The notes below the pieces were generated by a model. It was not told where the DNA came from. It did no database searches and was given only the letters and a program-made list of their open reading frames with translations. This document shows positions 1 through 11,300 of a stretch of 64,000 bases of DNA, piece by piece. The DNA is from Mesodorylaimus sp. YZB2_4 (lineage: Eukaryota > Nematoda > Enoplea > Dorylaimida > Dorylaimidae), in NCBI GenBank assembly GCA_030248295.1, contig JASANH010000793.1, forward strand, positions 150,819-214,818, written 5' to 3'. Made by a program: the position numbers and the translations under genes. Position 1 is the stretch's first letter. Each line of letters begins with the position of its first letter.

Positions 1-260
1 CCAAGAGCTTATTCGACGTGCTCTTACTGCTACATCGCCTGGTGACCGATCCCATCTCAGCCTTGCACTCTCTCCCCACTCCAATAACAACTCCACATAC
101 GAGTGATGTGCCGCCCATAATCTATCATTCAAATTCCACCTTTTACGGCAGCAAGATCGAATAATATTCGAAACATGACAGCAATAGGCATGAGTCACAC
201 TACAAGATCCTGGGGCACTCATTTGAAGGAGGGGAGTTTGTGAGAGTATTTATTGGAAGT

Positions 261-1160
261 ACGGTGGCCGGGGGGAGTTCAAAAAGTTCTTGCAACTGGC
301 ACATAAATAACAATAAATCAGGCCAATAGTCAACACTTTTTGGCATAATCACCTGCCAAGTTATAATATTTATCCCATCTTTCTCAAAGTTCTTCCATTA
401 CGCCATGACAATAACTTTTTAAGTGGCCATCAAGCCGACTGATTGCAACTCATTCTCATCAACGAATCTCTTGCCCTTGACAGTTGCTTTCAAATCTGAA
501 CACCTTGAAGTCAGAGGGTGCCAGGTCTGGTAAATGGGGCGGGGGGCTCAATCAGGTCGAATGCAAGTCACTGGAGGGCGTCCAAAACAACACCTGCGCA
601 GTGAACTGGCGCATTGTCATCCAGAAGCTGCACACCCTTCCTCAATTTTCCTCGCTTTTTCTTTAACGGCTGCGCGTAGTTTCTCCGTCAAATGGGCATG
701 AAGCTGACCAATGGCCTTACCCTTCCCAAAAAATCAGCCAGCAGTCATCCCTCAGAATCGAAACACAGGATCAAAATTGGTCCCTAGAGTTTGAATTGGA
801 CCCGTCCGATCCAATCCAAACTCTGCCTCCCGCAGTGGAATCCGGCCATCCACAAAGCGATGGTGCGATATGGTGGAGATGAGTCACCATAAACTTTGCG
901 TAATTCGATTTCCACCTAAGTCGCATTTTTGCCAAGTTCAGTCAGAAATTTAATGATGGCTCGAACCTCGAATTTGGACATTTTTTCAAATTGACCTGAT
1001 TCAAGATCACTTTTTCCCGACTTACTCAACCTAGCCTAGTGCTGTTTCGCATGTACAGTATTCTTCCAAGATGTTGAGGTCAACGGCCATGTGTATCAGA
1101 TTCAAAGAGCCGCGATTTTATAGGCCAGTTGCAAGGAATTTTTTAACTCCCCCTCGTACA
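261..1160 (-). pseudogene. Decayed mariner-type DNA transposon (copy 1)
   Basis: Reading the minus strand from the ATG at about 981, the product starts MSKFEVRAIIKFLTELGKN and continues with W-x5-C-GR, the helix-turn-helix and GR(S/P) region of mariner transposases. Further on come a DDNAPVH motif (second catalytic Asp) and a degraded version of the PPYSPDLAP block. Several in-frame stops and an internal deletion make it inactive; the whole unit is about 0.9 kb, against about 1.3 kb for an intact mariner. The ends are imperfect terminal inverted repeats: GGGGGGAGTTCAAAAAGTTC near 270 and the complementary GAATTTTTTAACTCCCCC near 1137-1154, each next to TTGCAACTGGC or its complement. TA dinucleotides lie at the outer edges. 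The family assignment rests on these motifs; the subfamily is not determined. Confidence 0.72.
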
Positions 1161-2874
1161 TAGGAGGGAGCTTATTCGACATACTCCAACATTTAAAGAG
1201 GAATGGTCCACATTGGGGGCTACATCAGTGAGAAATTGACAGAGAGCATGCCTATAAGGCCTGGCCTGTAACACGACAGGAGGGAGTCACCAGTGGAGCT
1301 TATCCACCACGCTGAAAGCCCTGGGTAACCAGCCAAGTCTTCCACGGCTGAAACATTACCCTGACAGGTGGCACTCCCAGCTGCTGGCTTTGTGAAGAGT
1401 ATCGATTGCAAGTCGAGCCTTTACAATCTAAAGCATAATTTAGACCGGAGTCTTAAAAAGGCTGGGATCGGTTTCTTTCAGTTCCAGATATACTAGTTGC
1501 CAAACTATCTGGATGTACTTCGAGACAGGCGGCACAAGAGAGTAACAAAAGAGCGGGCCTGAATGAACTCAAAAGTATGATATGTTTGAAGCATCAAGAT
1601 TTCGATTTTGCCATAAAATTACTTCACATTCGAAAAAGGTCTTTTCTAACTCATTTCATAAAACGATTGAGCTTGTGCACCTTCATTGATGCCTTCTAAC
1701 ATGCCTAGAGTCTGTGACGTGATCAACTTTGAATGAATGCTCTTGGATGTCATTGTAGAACATGTTAAGTTGGACAATTTGACGTTGTCTACGATCATAC
1801 AGCCTTTGCCACCCCAATTGTTGCGGACCCTCTTCGTAATCTATGCGACAGGCGAGGGCTATGCCTCACTGCTAAGCGTAATTTTTAAACCCCTTCTAAT
1901 TAAACAATGCCAGGCTGAAAAATTGGATCCCAAGCGCAGGCGTGCTCAAAGTTAGATCGGGTACAAGTAGTGTAAACAGTTGCTAGAGCTTCAGGTAAGC
2001 ATATCTGCTCAGCTTGGGCGCAGTGCACCGTCACTATTATGCACATAGCGTTGGGGCGTGTTCTGAGGAACACATGACGTGCAGTAGAGATCGCCCGCAG
2101 TAAACTTGGAAGGGCAAAGACAATGGTACGTGGCCATAGGTGCAGACCCAGGCCACTGTGTGCCTTTTGAATGTGGTTTTTCAGTGTTGCCCCCAACAAG
2201 GTCTTGCCCAACTGCCAGCAGGGATATGAAATTTCGCTGGAGTAGGTTCCAATGTGATGATGTCTTCTTGTGATTGTATATCTAAGGGGCATTTTCCTTC
2301 CGTCAATGGCGTCAATGGACGCAGCTTCTAAAGAAGTGAGCGCAAATCTCCTTTAGCAGATCCGTGCTCGCAATGACACAACAGTTCAAAATATATTTAT
2401 CAGTTTAAAAGTCTCCTCGATTGGTCAGACTTCCAACAGAATCTACTGTGCAGCTCAGCTTGGGAAAGCTGGCCTATTTAGACTGTCAACATGCCCATAA
2501 GACTGACCATGTGCCGAATCTGTAGCAAAGTACATATACAAAGTGAGCTTCACGAGTGATTTGTGGTCTGGCAAGGCAGTACTTATTGTAGAGGCTCGAA
2601 TGACGATCGACACATGTACGGAGCAGGCAGCAGGCAGTTGGGTCATCCGTCAGGTGATGTTTTAACCATGACTAGGTCGAAAGACTTGGTTGAGTGACCT
2701 GTGCAAAAGCTCAGCCTGGTCACTCCTCCCAGTTTTAACGGAGCCAGTCGTATTACATTATTTCCCTTATAACACACAGGACTGCCTTTCACAGAAAAAT
2801 CTTTACAAAAAGTACATATTTATTTCAGGTATTCCAATCGCAAGCATTCACTTCACCTTTTCCTCTTATTCAAG
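1161..2874. other. Intergenic, no gene recognised
   Basis: Only short chance reading frames without recognisable domains are present. Part of the 3' end may be an intron or untranslated region of the following Kunitz gene, whose first exon I could not locate. Confidence 0.5.
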
Positions 2875-3451
2875 CTGGTGTGTCAGCAAACTTGAGATCG
2901 TCGAGTGCAAGAATATGCCGTCAACCACTGGCCATTGGCAGCTCGAACTGCGAAGACGCAGAAGGTCTTCTGGTAGAAAGATGGTATCATCAGGTTGGCT
3001 CAGGATGCAAGAAATTCAAATATACTGGCTGCGGAGGCAATGAGAACAACTTCGGCAGTGAGCAGGAATGCCAGAGACGATGCGAAGGAGTGCAAGGTAA
3101 ATGCCTTGACATATTTTTCGATCCCCATAAAGGATATTACAGGGTGCGGTATACTGTAAGTCATGTCCCAACATGTAGTTATGAGGGAAAAACCAAAAGT
3201 AGGCTCTGATCCTGATTTTGTATAAACACATATGGTACAGTACTCACACACACAGCCATTTAGCCTTTCGGCCTGATAAGCCATTTCGTCTCTTTATAGC
3301 CTGTCCCGTTTTTGATGTTCTGCCCGGCTGTGTGGTGAAACATCTCGGTGTCAACAACGATGGATGCCCAGAATTCACGTTTGAATGTGACAATGGTCCT
3401 AATGCTTCTGGAGGGGTAGATGCAATACAGTCGAAGAAACGAAGCATTTGA
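2875..3451 (+). CDS. Kunitz-domain protein, 5' partial, with Cys-rich tail exon
   Basis: Two exons are visible. Exon 2875-3096 follows a CTTATTCAAG acceptor and ends at AAG|GTAAAT; exon 3300-3451 follows TTTATAG and ends in TGA. Both junctions are phase 1. The first exon encodes a Kunitz/BPTI fold: six cysteines with the core GCGGNENNFGSEQEC and the C-x3-C end. Spacing between Cys 3 and 6 is canonical (7, 12, 3), but the first two loops are long (10 and 18 residues instead of 8 and 15), so the reactive-site loop is unusual. The second exon adds about 50 residues with four Cys, DVLPGC then NNDGCPEFTFEC, faintly like an antistasin-type module. Kunitz domains normally inhibit serine proteases and are secreted. 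The signal-peptide exon upstream was not found, so the 5' end is open. A second Kunitz gene lies 3 kb downstream on the same strand. Confidence 0.72.
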
Positions 3452-4380
3452 CCCCTGAATGGTCTTGTGTGCCTACGAGCTTATTCTTGGGTATATATTC
3501 TATGGCTTATGCCCAGTATACCGGAGAAATCACTTTGGTACGTGATGTAAATTCAAAAACTTGGGATACTACTTTAAAGGGATCGATCGACCAGAGATAT
3601 GAGGGGGGGGGGGGGGGCTTATAGGATTTGACAGATTCAGAGGTTATCATAAAAACTCAAATAATGTCCCCGTTCGGGAAATTATTTTTGGAATGGGGAA
3701 CCCCAGGATCGCTGTACATACGGACCCGACAAGCCCGACGTCGTACGCCAGGGGAGTCAGGCAAATACGACGTCGTTTATGCACAGATATTCTATTGTCA
3801 AGTTGCCGCCCATACAGACCGCGAACTGGTTCCGGCACCGCCAACCCGTCCTGGATTTGGCCCCAAACCCAGGCCCGAAACCAAACACACGTGGACCCAG
3901 TGGGTTCATGCTTGGGGTGGGGGGCACGTCAAACCCAGATAAATCCGAATTCTTACAATCCTGTCAAATTTTGACTCCTGCTGATACTATTAGAACGGTT
4001 GCGAATACGTCATTCATTCAAAACTGCTCAGTCTGTTTTGATTTTGACTTTGAATTTTCAAAACTTTGGAGATTTGTGGTAACAAAGTTGGGTTGGTTCG
4101 GGCGGGTCTAATTTTGAAAAATGACATGGGTCTGAGCTTGCGCCAAAAGGTGTGATCCCTGAGCTTGGATCGGCGGTTAAAAAATTTGGTTGAGTTGGAT
4201 CAAAGTTCAGATCCAATAAAGGACCTGGACACACCCTCCGCGTGCCCCTTTGCCTGGCGACTTCAAAACATGTGAATACGTCAGAAAATCACATCGAAAT
4301 AAATTTTAAAAACCACTTCTGATATTTTTGTGGGGTGATCAAACCAGGAATCCCAAATTCGCTCTTGGCAGTTTCAATTG
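3452..4380. other. Intergenic with poly-G tract
   Basis: No gene recognised. A run of 15 G lies at 3603-3617. A TTTTGATTTTGACTTTGAA block near 4038-4056 is the reverse-strand form of the GTCAAA-type repeats seen again at 51.4 and 54.8 kb. Confidence 0.5.
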
Positions 4381-4560
4381 CGCCTTATCAAACCTAATTA
4401 AATGGGAACATGATAAAAATTTATGCAAAACTTGAAAAAATATACATATATTACGTTCGAACAGGTATAAGTATTATTTTCGACCTCGGATTAAGATTCC
4501 CCATTTGCGAGCTAATGTGTAAATATACTCGTTTCTACCTAATGTAATATAATGATCAAA
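4381..4560 (+). repeat. Inverted repeat, left arm
   Basis: This stretch is a diverged reverse complement of 7125-7315. Shared blocks include ACGTTCGAACAGGTAT (complement of ATACCTGTTCGAACGT), GATTCCCCATTTGCGAG and ATATACTCG. The arms enclose a mariner remnant and the first exons of a Kunitz gene. Confidence 0.75.
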
Positions 4561-4798
4561 AGGTCTACAAAATATGATATACCGGCGCCAGTACAAGCTA
4601 TACAGTGATTTTTGAACTGTTTGTCGAAACTCAGGGGTTCTGCGCATGTGATGTCGCTCGAGGGAGGGAGAGGGTCAAAAATAGCTCATTTGCGTTCGGC
4701 GTCGTATTTGCATGGCCATTACTGGCAGTCTGACGTCAGTGGCCTGGGTTCGAGTTCTTTTTAAAAATTACGACCTCCTTTTTTTGGATTTGAAGAAG

Positions 4799-6006
4799 TC
4801 CCAGCATGTACGGAGGCAAATCTATAGGTTTTTATACCAGCTTGAATGGCCATGAGCCATGAGAAACAAAACTTCCATAAATATATACAGTAATTTTCCA
4901 CCAGTGTGTATGAGTAACAGCATCGATTTAGAAGCGAGCAGTCTAAAAGGGGAAGCTCGGCAGTCAAGCCATCTTGGTTTTTTTCTAATTCGGCAATGGA
5001 GCTCAGAGAGAATTTTCGTGTCATGATCTTTTGTGATTTAAAACGCGGCCTTACGTTTGGTGAATCTGATGAAAGTTTGGTGAGCACTTTCGGCGACATT
5101 ACATCATCAATGGCCAGTGTCAGCAATTGGCTCCATGAATTCGAGCGAGAGCTAACTTCATTCGAAGACGAGCCACGTTCGACCCGTTTTCGCAGCACAG
5201 TGACCCCTGAAAACATAAAGCGCTCCAGGGAACAGATCAAAGGGGGGAGGAACATTTCATGTCACGAATTAGAGGAGACTTCACGTGTTTGAGTGGCATC
5301 AGTGGCAAGAATTGTGCATGATCATTTGTGCGTGACGAAAGTAGCATCCAGGTGGATCTCGAATTTCTTGACAAGTGAGCAAAAACCGGCCCAGATTCAC
5401 TGGGTGCAAGTTTATGTTGCCCAAGTTTAATCGCGGAAATTCAAAAAGGGTCAGTGGCATTCTTACTGGCGATGAAACTAGGACCCGGAAATCTAGCTAA
5501 AGCCCATGGTTTTGGTCTTCGAAGATGAACCAAATTGAACAAAAGTAGTCAGAACCAAAATTGTTGGGAAACGGATGGCGGGTATTTTTTCCAAACAGGA
5601 TGGGTTGGTAGCAGCAGTTTTTAATTGAAGAACCGGGCTAATTAAGCAGGTTGGTACTGTGATATTTGCTTACCCATCGTTTTCAAAGCGGTGGAGGAGG
5701 AACGGCCAAATGCTGGCCTTCTTGGAAACCACGAAAATGCATCTGCCAACTGAGCTGCCAGTCACCCATGCTCCTTACAGCCCAGACTTGGCTCCTGGTA
5801 GCTTGTACCTGTTTCCAAAAATGAAGAATCGGCTTCCCGGGGCGCTTCTCGATTACAAATAAAAACGTTAGGAAGAGTCAAAAGAAACGTTCAAGACTTG
5901 CTTCGATAAATGGATTGAGCAAATGGATATGTGCATCAGAGCAGGTGCTGGGTGCTTTGAAAAACTGTAAATAAATTTTACTTATGGGCCTCCGGTTCAT
6001 GCTGGT
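4799..6006 (+). pseudogene. Decayed mariner-type DNA transposon (copy 2)
   Basis: A frame opening at 4996 encodes MELRENFRVMIFCDLKRGL and FGDITSSMASVSNWLHEFER, the paired helix-turn-helix N-terminus of mariner transposase. After frame changes, TGDET (first catalytic Asp region) follows near 5467, and HAPYSPDLAPGSLYLFPKMK (the conserved PPYSPDLAP-LFP block) lies at 5766-5826. The C-terminal Cys-Ile-x-Ala-Gly signature is near 5930-5950. Frame breaks and stops show it is dead. Terminal inverted repeats are CCAGCATGTACGGAGGC at about 4801 and GCCTCCGGTTCATGCTGG at about 5989-6006, giving a 1.2-kb unit, normal for mariner. It is clearly distinct in sequence from copy 1 at 0.3-1.2 kb. Confidence 0.75.
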
Positions 6007-6542
6007 CTAAAAACTTATGCAGTGGCCCTTGGTAACCTCCCTGCTTCATGGCGACAAAACATTTCCAGCAAACTCAAAAATGCACCATGCAGAGTCAAAA
6101 TTCTGTATCTCCGACCTACCAAGCGCTGCCACCAATCTTAACAGAAAATTCCAAGGTGCAGCAGTGACTGGTCGCGTATTTACAGTAATGATTAGGCACC
6201 TTCCCGTCCAGCATGAGCAGTGTTTACTTCTTTGCAGATGCTGCTAGAACACACCGCAGGAAGTTCTAGTCGATGCCTCTAGCCGCGCCTACAAAGCATC
6301 GGAAAATGACTAGGATGGTGTTCGTAGAAACGTAACTGTTCCATCTCTGTGCATACACCTGCCCAAATAAACTTTGGTGTAGAATAGTGCTGGATGGTTC
6401 ATTACTGTAGGCCATAGCCAAAGGCTCTAACGTTTTACTGAAGACCTATAAAAATTGAATTAAACCCAACATTTCTATTTTCTATCCATATCGACCTTGA
6501 AACAGTGTTCGCTGACGAAAAAGCTTCATTTTTCGTACAATT
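6007..6542. other. Intergenic upstream of Kunitz gene
   Basis: No coding feature recognised. It presumably holds the promoter and 5' untranslated region of the next gene. Confidence 0.4.
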
Positions 6543-7431
6543 ATGGCAATTCGAATTTGGATCGCAGTTATAACTTTTGTGCAAGTGGCTTATGTAAATT
6601 TCTTTGTTCATTATTTTCAAGGCAAACGACAATTTTTTTCAGCATAATCTTGGTATGTTTGATTCTCCGAATTTCAAGATTCTCAAATCATTTTCAGCTA
6701 ACATCCGGCCAGAATGCAGCATGCAATCTACCCCAAGTTGTTGGACCGTGCCGAGCCAGTAAACCACGTTTTTGGTACAATGCCGGGACAAAAAAATGTG
6801 AACATTTTTTGTACGGTGGATGTGAAGGCAACGAGAATAACTTCCAGACTGAAGAAGATTGTCAAAGCGCGTGTGGCAGTGCAGGAGGAGCACCCGTGTC
6901 AGGTACGCAAAGAGAAAAAGAAAGCTTATTTTTGAAAAAATTGAAATGAGCACATTGCAATGTGCTCTTCGGCTGTAATCTAAAGAATTTTCAAAAATTA
7001 AAAGGTCGAAAAAAAGTAAAGTAGAATATTGCATGATCTTGTTTGATTATAGAATACATTGCAATGTATATAAGCCGAGCGAGCATACAGTACTTTTCTT
7101 ATCAGTAGATCAAGAATTATACTCAGATCATATTACACTAGGTCGAAGCGAGTATATTTACACATTCGCTCGCAGATGGGGAATCTTAATTCGAGGTCGA
7201 AAATTATACTCATACCTGTTCGAACGTAATATATGCATTTTTTTGCAGTTTTGCATAAATTTTTATCACATTTTTTCCGCGTACAGAACCCATGTTTCCA
7301 TTTGATTAGGTTTCGAAGGGCCGAAAACGAAAAGTGAAAAAGACAACGGAGCTGGAGCTGTGACCATGAATTATTGGATGATAGCATGTGCCATCAGCAG
7401 TGGCTTAATTTTGGGGAAAATTTTTCATTAA
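6543..7431 (+). CDS. Secreted or membrane-anchored single-Kunitz protein
   Basis: A three-exon model fits: 6543-6593 (phase 0 donor TAT|GTAAAT), 6698-6902 (acceptor TTTTCAG, phase 1 donor TCAG|GTACGC), 7310-7431 (acceptor TTGATTAG, stop TAA). It gives about 125 residues. Exon 1 is a signal peptide, MAIRIWIAVITFVQVAY. Exon 2 is a textbook Kunitz/BPTI domain with Cys spacing 8-15-7-12-3, FWYNAGTKKC, GGCEGNENNF and CQSAC. The P1 position, the residue after the second Cys, is Arg, which suggests a trypsin-like serine-protease target. Exon 3 adds a Lys/Glu-rich linker and a hydrophobic end (YWMIACAISSGLILGKIF), suggesting a membrane anchor or GPI signal. Exons 1 and 2 are secure; exon 3 is less sure because its acceptor lies at the edge of a repeat arm. 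Confidence 0.78.
7125..7315 (-). repeat. Inverted repeat, right arm
   Basis: Reverse-complement partner of 4381-4560, with point differences and a small indel. Its inner edge (TTTGATTAGGTTT, partner AAACCTAATTAAA) coincides with the proposed acceptor of the third exon of the Kunitz gene. Confidence 0.75.
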
Positions 7432-8335
7432 ACTTGCTGCTTACTCGTTTTCTGACACGATATTTTTTGTCAATGGTGAGCGGAAAATGCACATTTTTTG
7501 ATTATACCCATAATGTAATATAATATTTTATCTCTTCACCTAGTAAACCTTTTAACCAAAATAAACAAGCAATATATCATGAATTTATGCAAATATAGAC
7601 AAGACCAGCATAAAAATACAATTTATACCACATGTTATAACAACCCTAGCATCTAAAAATATAATTGCAAACCAGATATGTAATTATTCTGTGGTGTTTC
7701 ACAAAATTATATAAGACAAATTTAAAAATTTGTGTTTCCATAAATAAAAAAGACTAAATGTGATTAATGGGAAACTAAAACTGAACATGTGTGCTTTGAA
7801 TACAGCACCGGAATTTGCATTCAATAGCAATTGACTTGATGTTGCTCCGTAATGAGCAGGCCATACTAAAATGCATAGGGTTATTCATAACTTATGTAAC
7901 TAATTTGTGTTTGCAGTTTTGTGATGGTTATACAGTTATGAATAATATAATACATCGAATATGGTGTAACGCGGGTTTAAACAACACAAGTTAAACATAT
8001 CAGTACACACTGCTTACACCTGTGTATATGCCAATATTTAAACCAATACATTCTACAGTATAAAAAGAACTGAGTTTTGTGAAAACACAATCGGCTAAAT
8101 ACACATTAGGAGAGTCGAAGTGACTTGGTCCCGAAACGTCCGTTTGAGATACAGACCTACAGTAGGCGAGGGGTGCAGTTGCTGACAGGGTCCTATTTCC
8201 TGTTTATGAAGTATATGACATTCAACAGAAAAAAGTCGTAATTTTTTAAATTCTGTTTGCAAAAATTAAAACTACTTTTGCTTCTGGAAACGTTTTCTGT
8301 ACAAAGTGTCCTCGAAAAAAAAAATTTCGGTTTGG
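7432..8335. other. AT-rich intergenic
   Basis: AT-rich sequence without recognisable genes. On the minus strand it is the 3' flank of the acetylcholinesterase gene. Confidence 0.5.
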
Positions 8336-11300
8336 CTATCGATAATCATTATCATTGGCGCATTGATTATCCCAGTATCGGTAACGTTGCAGACGAACGT
8401 ACTGCTCGAATTGGTGTTTCCAATCTGTGATGTATTCATCCTCCCACTTTTGAAACTGCTGCTTCCATTTCACCTCCATCTCGGTCAAACTGGCTAAAAG
8501 TATTGACTGCTGTTTAGGAAAGGTGTGCGATAGGTAAAGACAAAGGTATAAATGAAACAAAACAACTAAAAGTATTTGGACTGGATTTTCCAGAAAAGAA
8601 AAGTCAGAGTAAGGGCGAGAATAAATCAAGAAAATTTCCTTGGGGCTTAGAAATCTTTTCCTGAAACCATATTTTACACAAATCACAGACAAATGTGGCA
8701 CTCCTGGCCCAGCGAAGGCACGATTTCTGGCATATGATACTGTATATATGGCAGTCATAATCCACGACTGGCAGGCGAATGGAAGTTTCAGGCGTAAAAT
8801 GTGGTTTCAGGCAAACATTTTTAGCAAGACATGATGAAAGATGGTTAGAAAATAAAACTGTAGTTATCGGAATACCATTTCTGATAACGAAAGAACATGC
8901 AATTAGATGATTCAACCTCATGAGTCAATCCAATTTCACACGCAGGAAATTAAAATGTTAACTTTAAATGGCTGCGAGCGATTAAAACTGCTAACCGCAA
9001 ATTTTTGAATGTTACTTTCTTAATTTCATGATGAAACAGGCAGTTTTGCGCGGGAAATTTAAATGACTTGATGTGGTTGAAGCAGTCAACGAAAATACCG
9101 TACATAAATTACATACTATGGAACTACCAACGAGGAGCAGTGAAAGTGATCAACTAAAGACGGGGCCAGGTGCTGGGGATGAGTGATCGTCTACCAGCCC
9201 TAGACTATACATGTCATCTACCTGTTCATATCTACATTCTTTACAAGACAGTTAGACGTTAGTCCGCGTTACCGATACTAGATAAATCGCATGCGGGTTT
9301 TCGACCACCGCAAATCTGTTAAAAAAATTTGGTTAAACAGGTTAAGTTTCGTCTATCCATGCTTTCCATCACCGCAAACTGTAAACACGTTCCAAGTTCA
9401 ATAATTAGGTTGGGTAAGGAATATTTTTAAGAGAAACTTACTCGTGGCGGTAAATAATTTAGGAATATATTCTCTCCAAAAATGGCATTGTCTTCGTCGT
9501 GGTCCATAACCAATTTGGCTGTGATTCACTGTCAGGGTTATGTACCGTTGATCTTTCGTATAAGCTGGCCACGTGTCAGCAGTCCACGTCCCATCTGGAT
9601 TATTGTTCGGGTTTCTAGAACAAGAAAAACTGACTTTTAGAATTGATGACTCTGCTTTGTCAAGAATTTGGTACTTTTTCTTTTTTTGACATAAACTAAT
9701 AATCGCTGCCACTGGTGGGCATTAAAAATGATAAAGTGATTGTCTGCAATTTGGAAGTGCGCAGATGGGAAGCGCTAAAAGTTGGACACTGCAGGCTTAT
9801 AAATTAAAGATCCGAGTACAAGTTTTTGTTGCATACAGATGACAAACGATTCCCAAAAGGCGACAAGAGGATTATGCGCTACCAGAGGTGGCTTTTAGAT
9901 TTTATGGATGAGGTTTCACAAACATAAACCCTGGGGATTTCAAAAATATGCTCCAGTTTCAAGAAATGATAGAAAAATTGTACAGAAAAGAGACATATGC
10001 ATATATGTATGAAATTAGGAATTATCAAAGAAACCAAAATCAAAAAAATTTTTCGATGTAGAAAGATCAGCAACACTTGCTAATTTTGTGGACTGCACTT
10101 GTCTCTGCGCCAGTTATAAGACTTATATCCCAGCAAGATTTTTTACGACTTGTTGGAAACATACCAAATTGTGAAATGAATTGAGTTTATTCCCTCACAA
10201 GACAGATAGTAGTCCTATCTTCTGCAGCAACGCAACAGCTGGTGTTTAGGAGCATGCGATTCCTCACTCGCCCACCAGCCAGGCCTACCCTCAAGTATCA
10301 CTGACGAACTGAGGGAGCATTTCGACTGGAAATACTCAACTCATCTGATTCAGACTTAGTCACGAGCTTAGCATCAATCCTCGCCGCCTGATTCAGGAGG
10401 GGCTCCTGGTTCGATCCCCACTAGTGGGATCAGTGTTTTGGTATTGTGTCAAACAGTCCATGCAAAGAGCGGAGTGTGCAAAATTTCAGTTTATCAGCTG
10501 AAACCAGTCGGACAGCTCAGGCCAAACTTGGCCCCAGTACAGTGCAAATTGCAAGCTGGTACCCCATCAAGGTGAATCGCAGTCTGCACAGAGGAAAGAT
10601 TTCGTGTGTAAAAAGTTTGAAACCTGGACTTGACACAAGAGAGGGTTTCAGACCGGGCGCGCCACGATTTACAGATATTCTGACAGCGATCTCAGACAAC
10701 AAGTAAGCAGCAGAGGAACAGGTCCAGAAATGCTAGCCTTGTCATGTCCAACTGCTGACCGCGTCAACATTCCCTCAAATTTCTCCGCTAATCTTACCCA
10801 GTCCTCGCGAAATTAGCCCAATATCGCATGAATCGCCTGGCCAAGTCTTTCTCCTCTTCCGTATATCGATATTCCTGAGTATTTAGTGGTTCTCCGAAAA
10901 TGAAGGGTATCTCGTATCCGTGCAGTACGCCCATCCACCTGGGCCAGGTTTGTTCACTGGCCCGATGGGTAAAATAATAATAGTACACACTTCCACCCTT
11001 TTCTTCAAACAGTTCAGCGAATTCGTTGACACTACACGTGAAATGATAATCACCAAATAATTTGTCCAAGGCCTGCTGCCTTCTCATTGGTGACCCAGGC
11101 AGGGTCCAGTCTTTATATTCGAATAATATTGCCTGTTTTACGACAGGATTCTTCTTAAATTTTGCTGGTAATAGTAATTTGACCGCTTGTTCGAATAGTT
11201 CATCAGTGACTAGAAAATCATCTTTCGAAAATAAGTCTTCTTTTGGAAAAATTGTTGACGCGTGATAAATTATGAAATACATGCTTTCATCGAAATTTGT

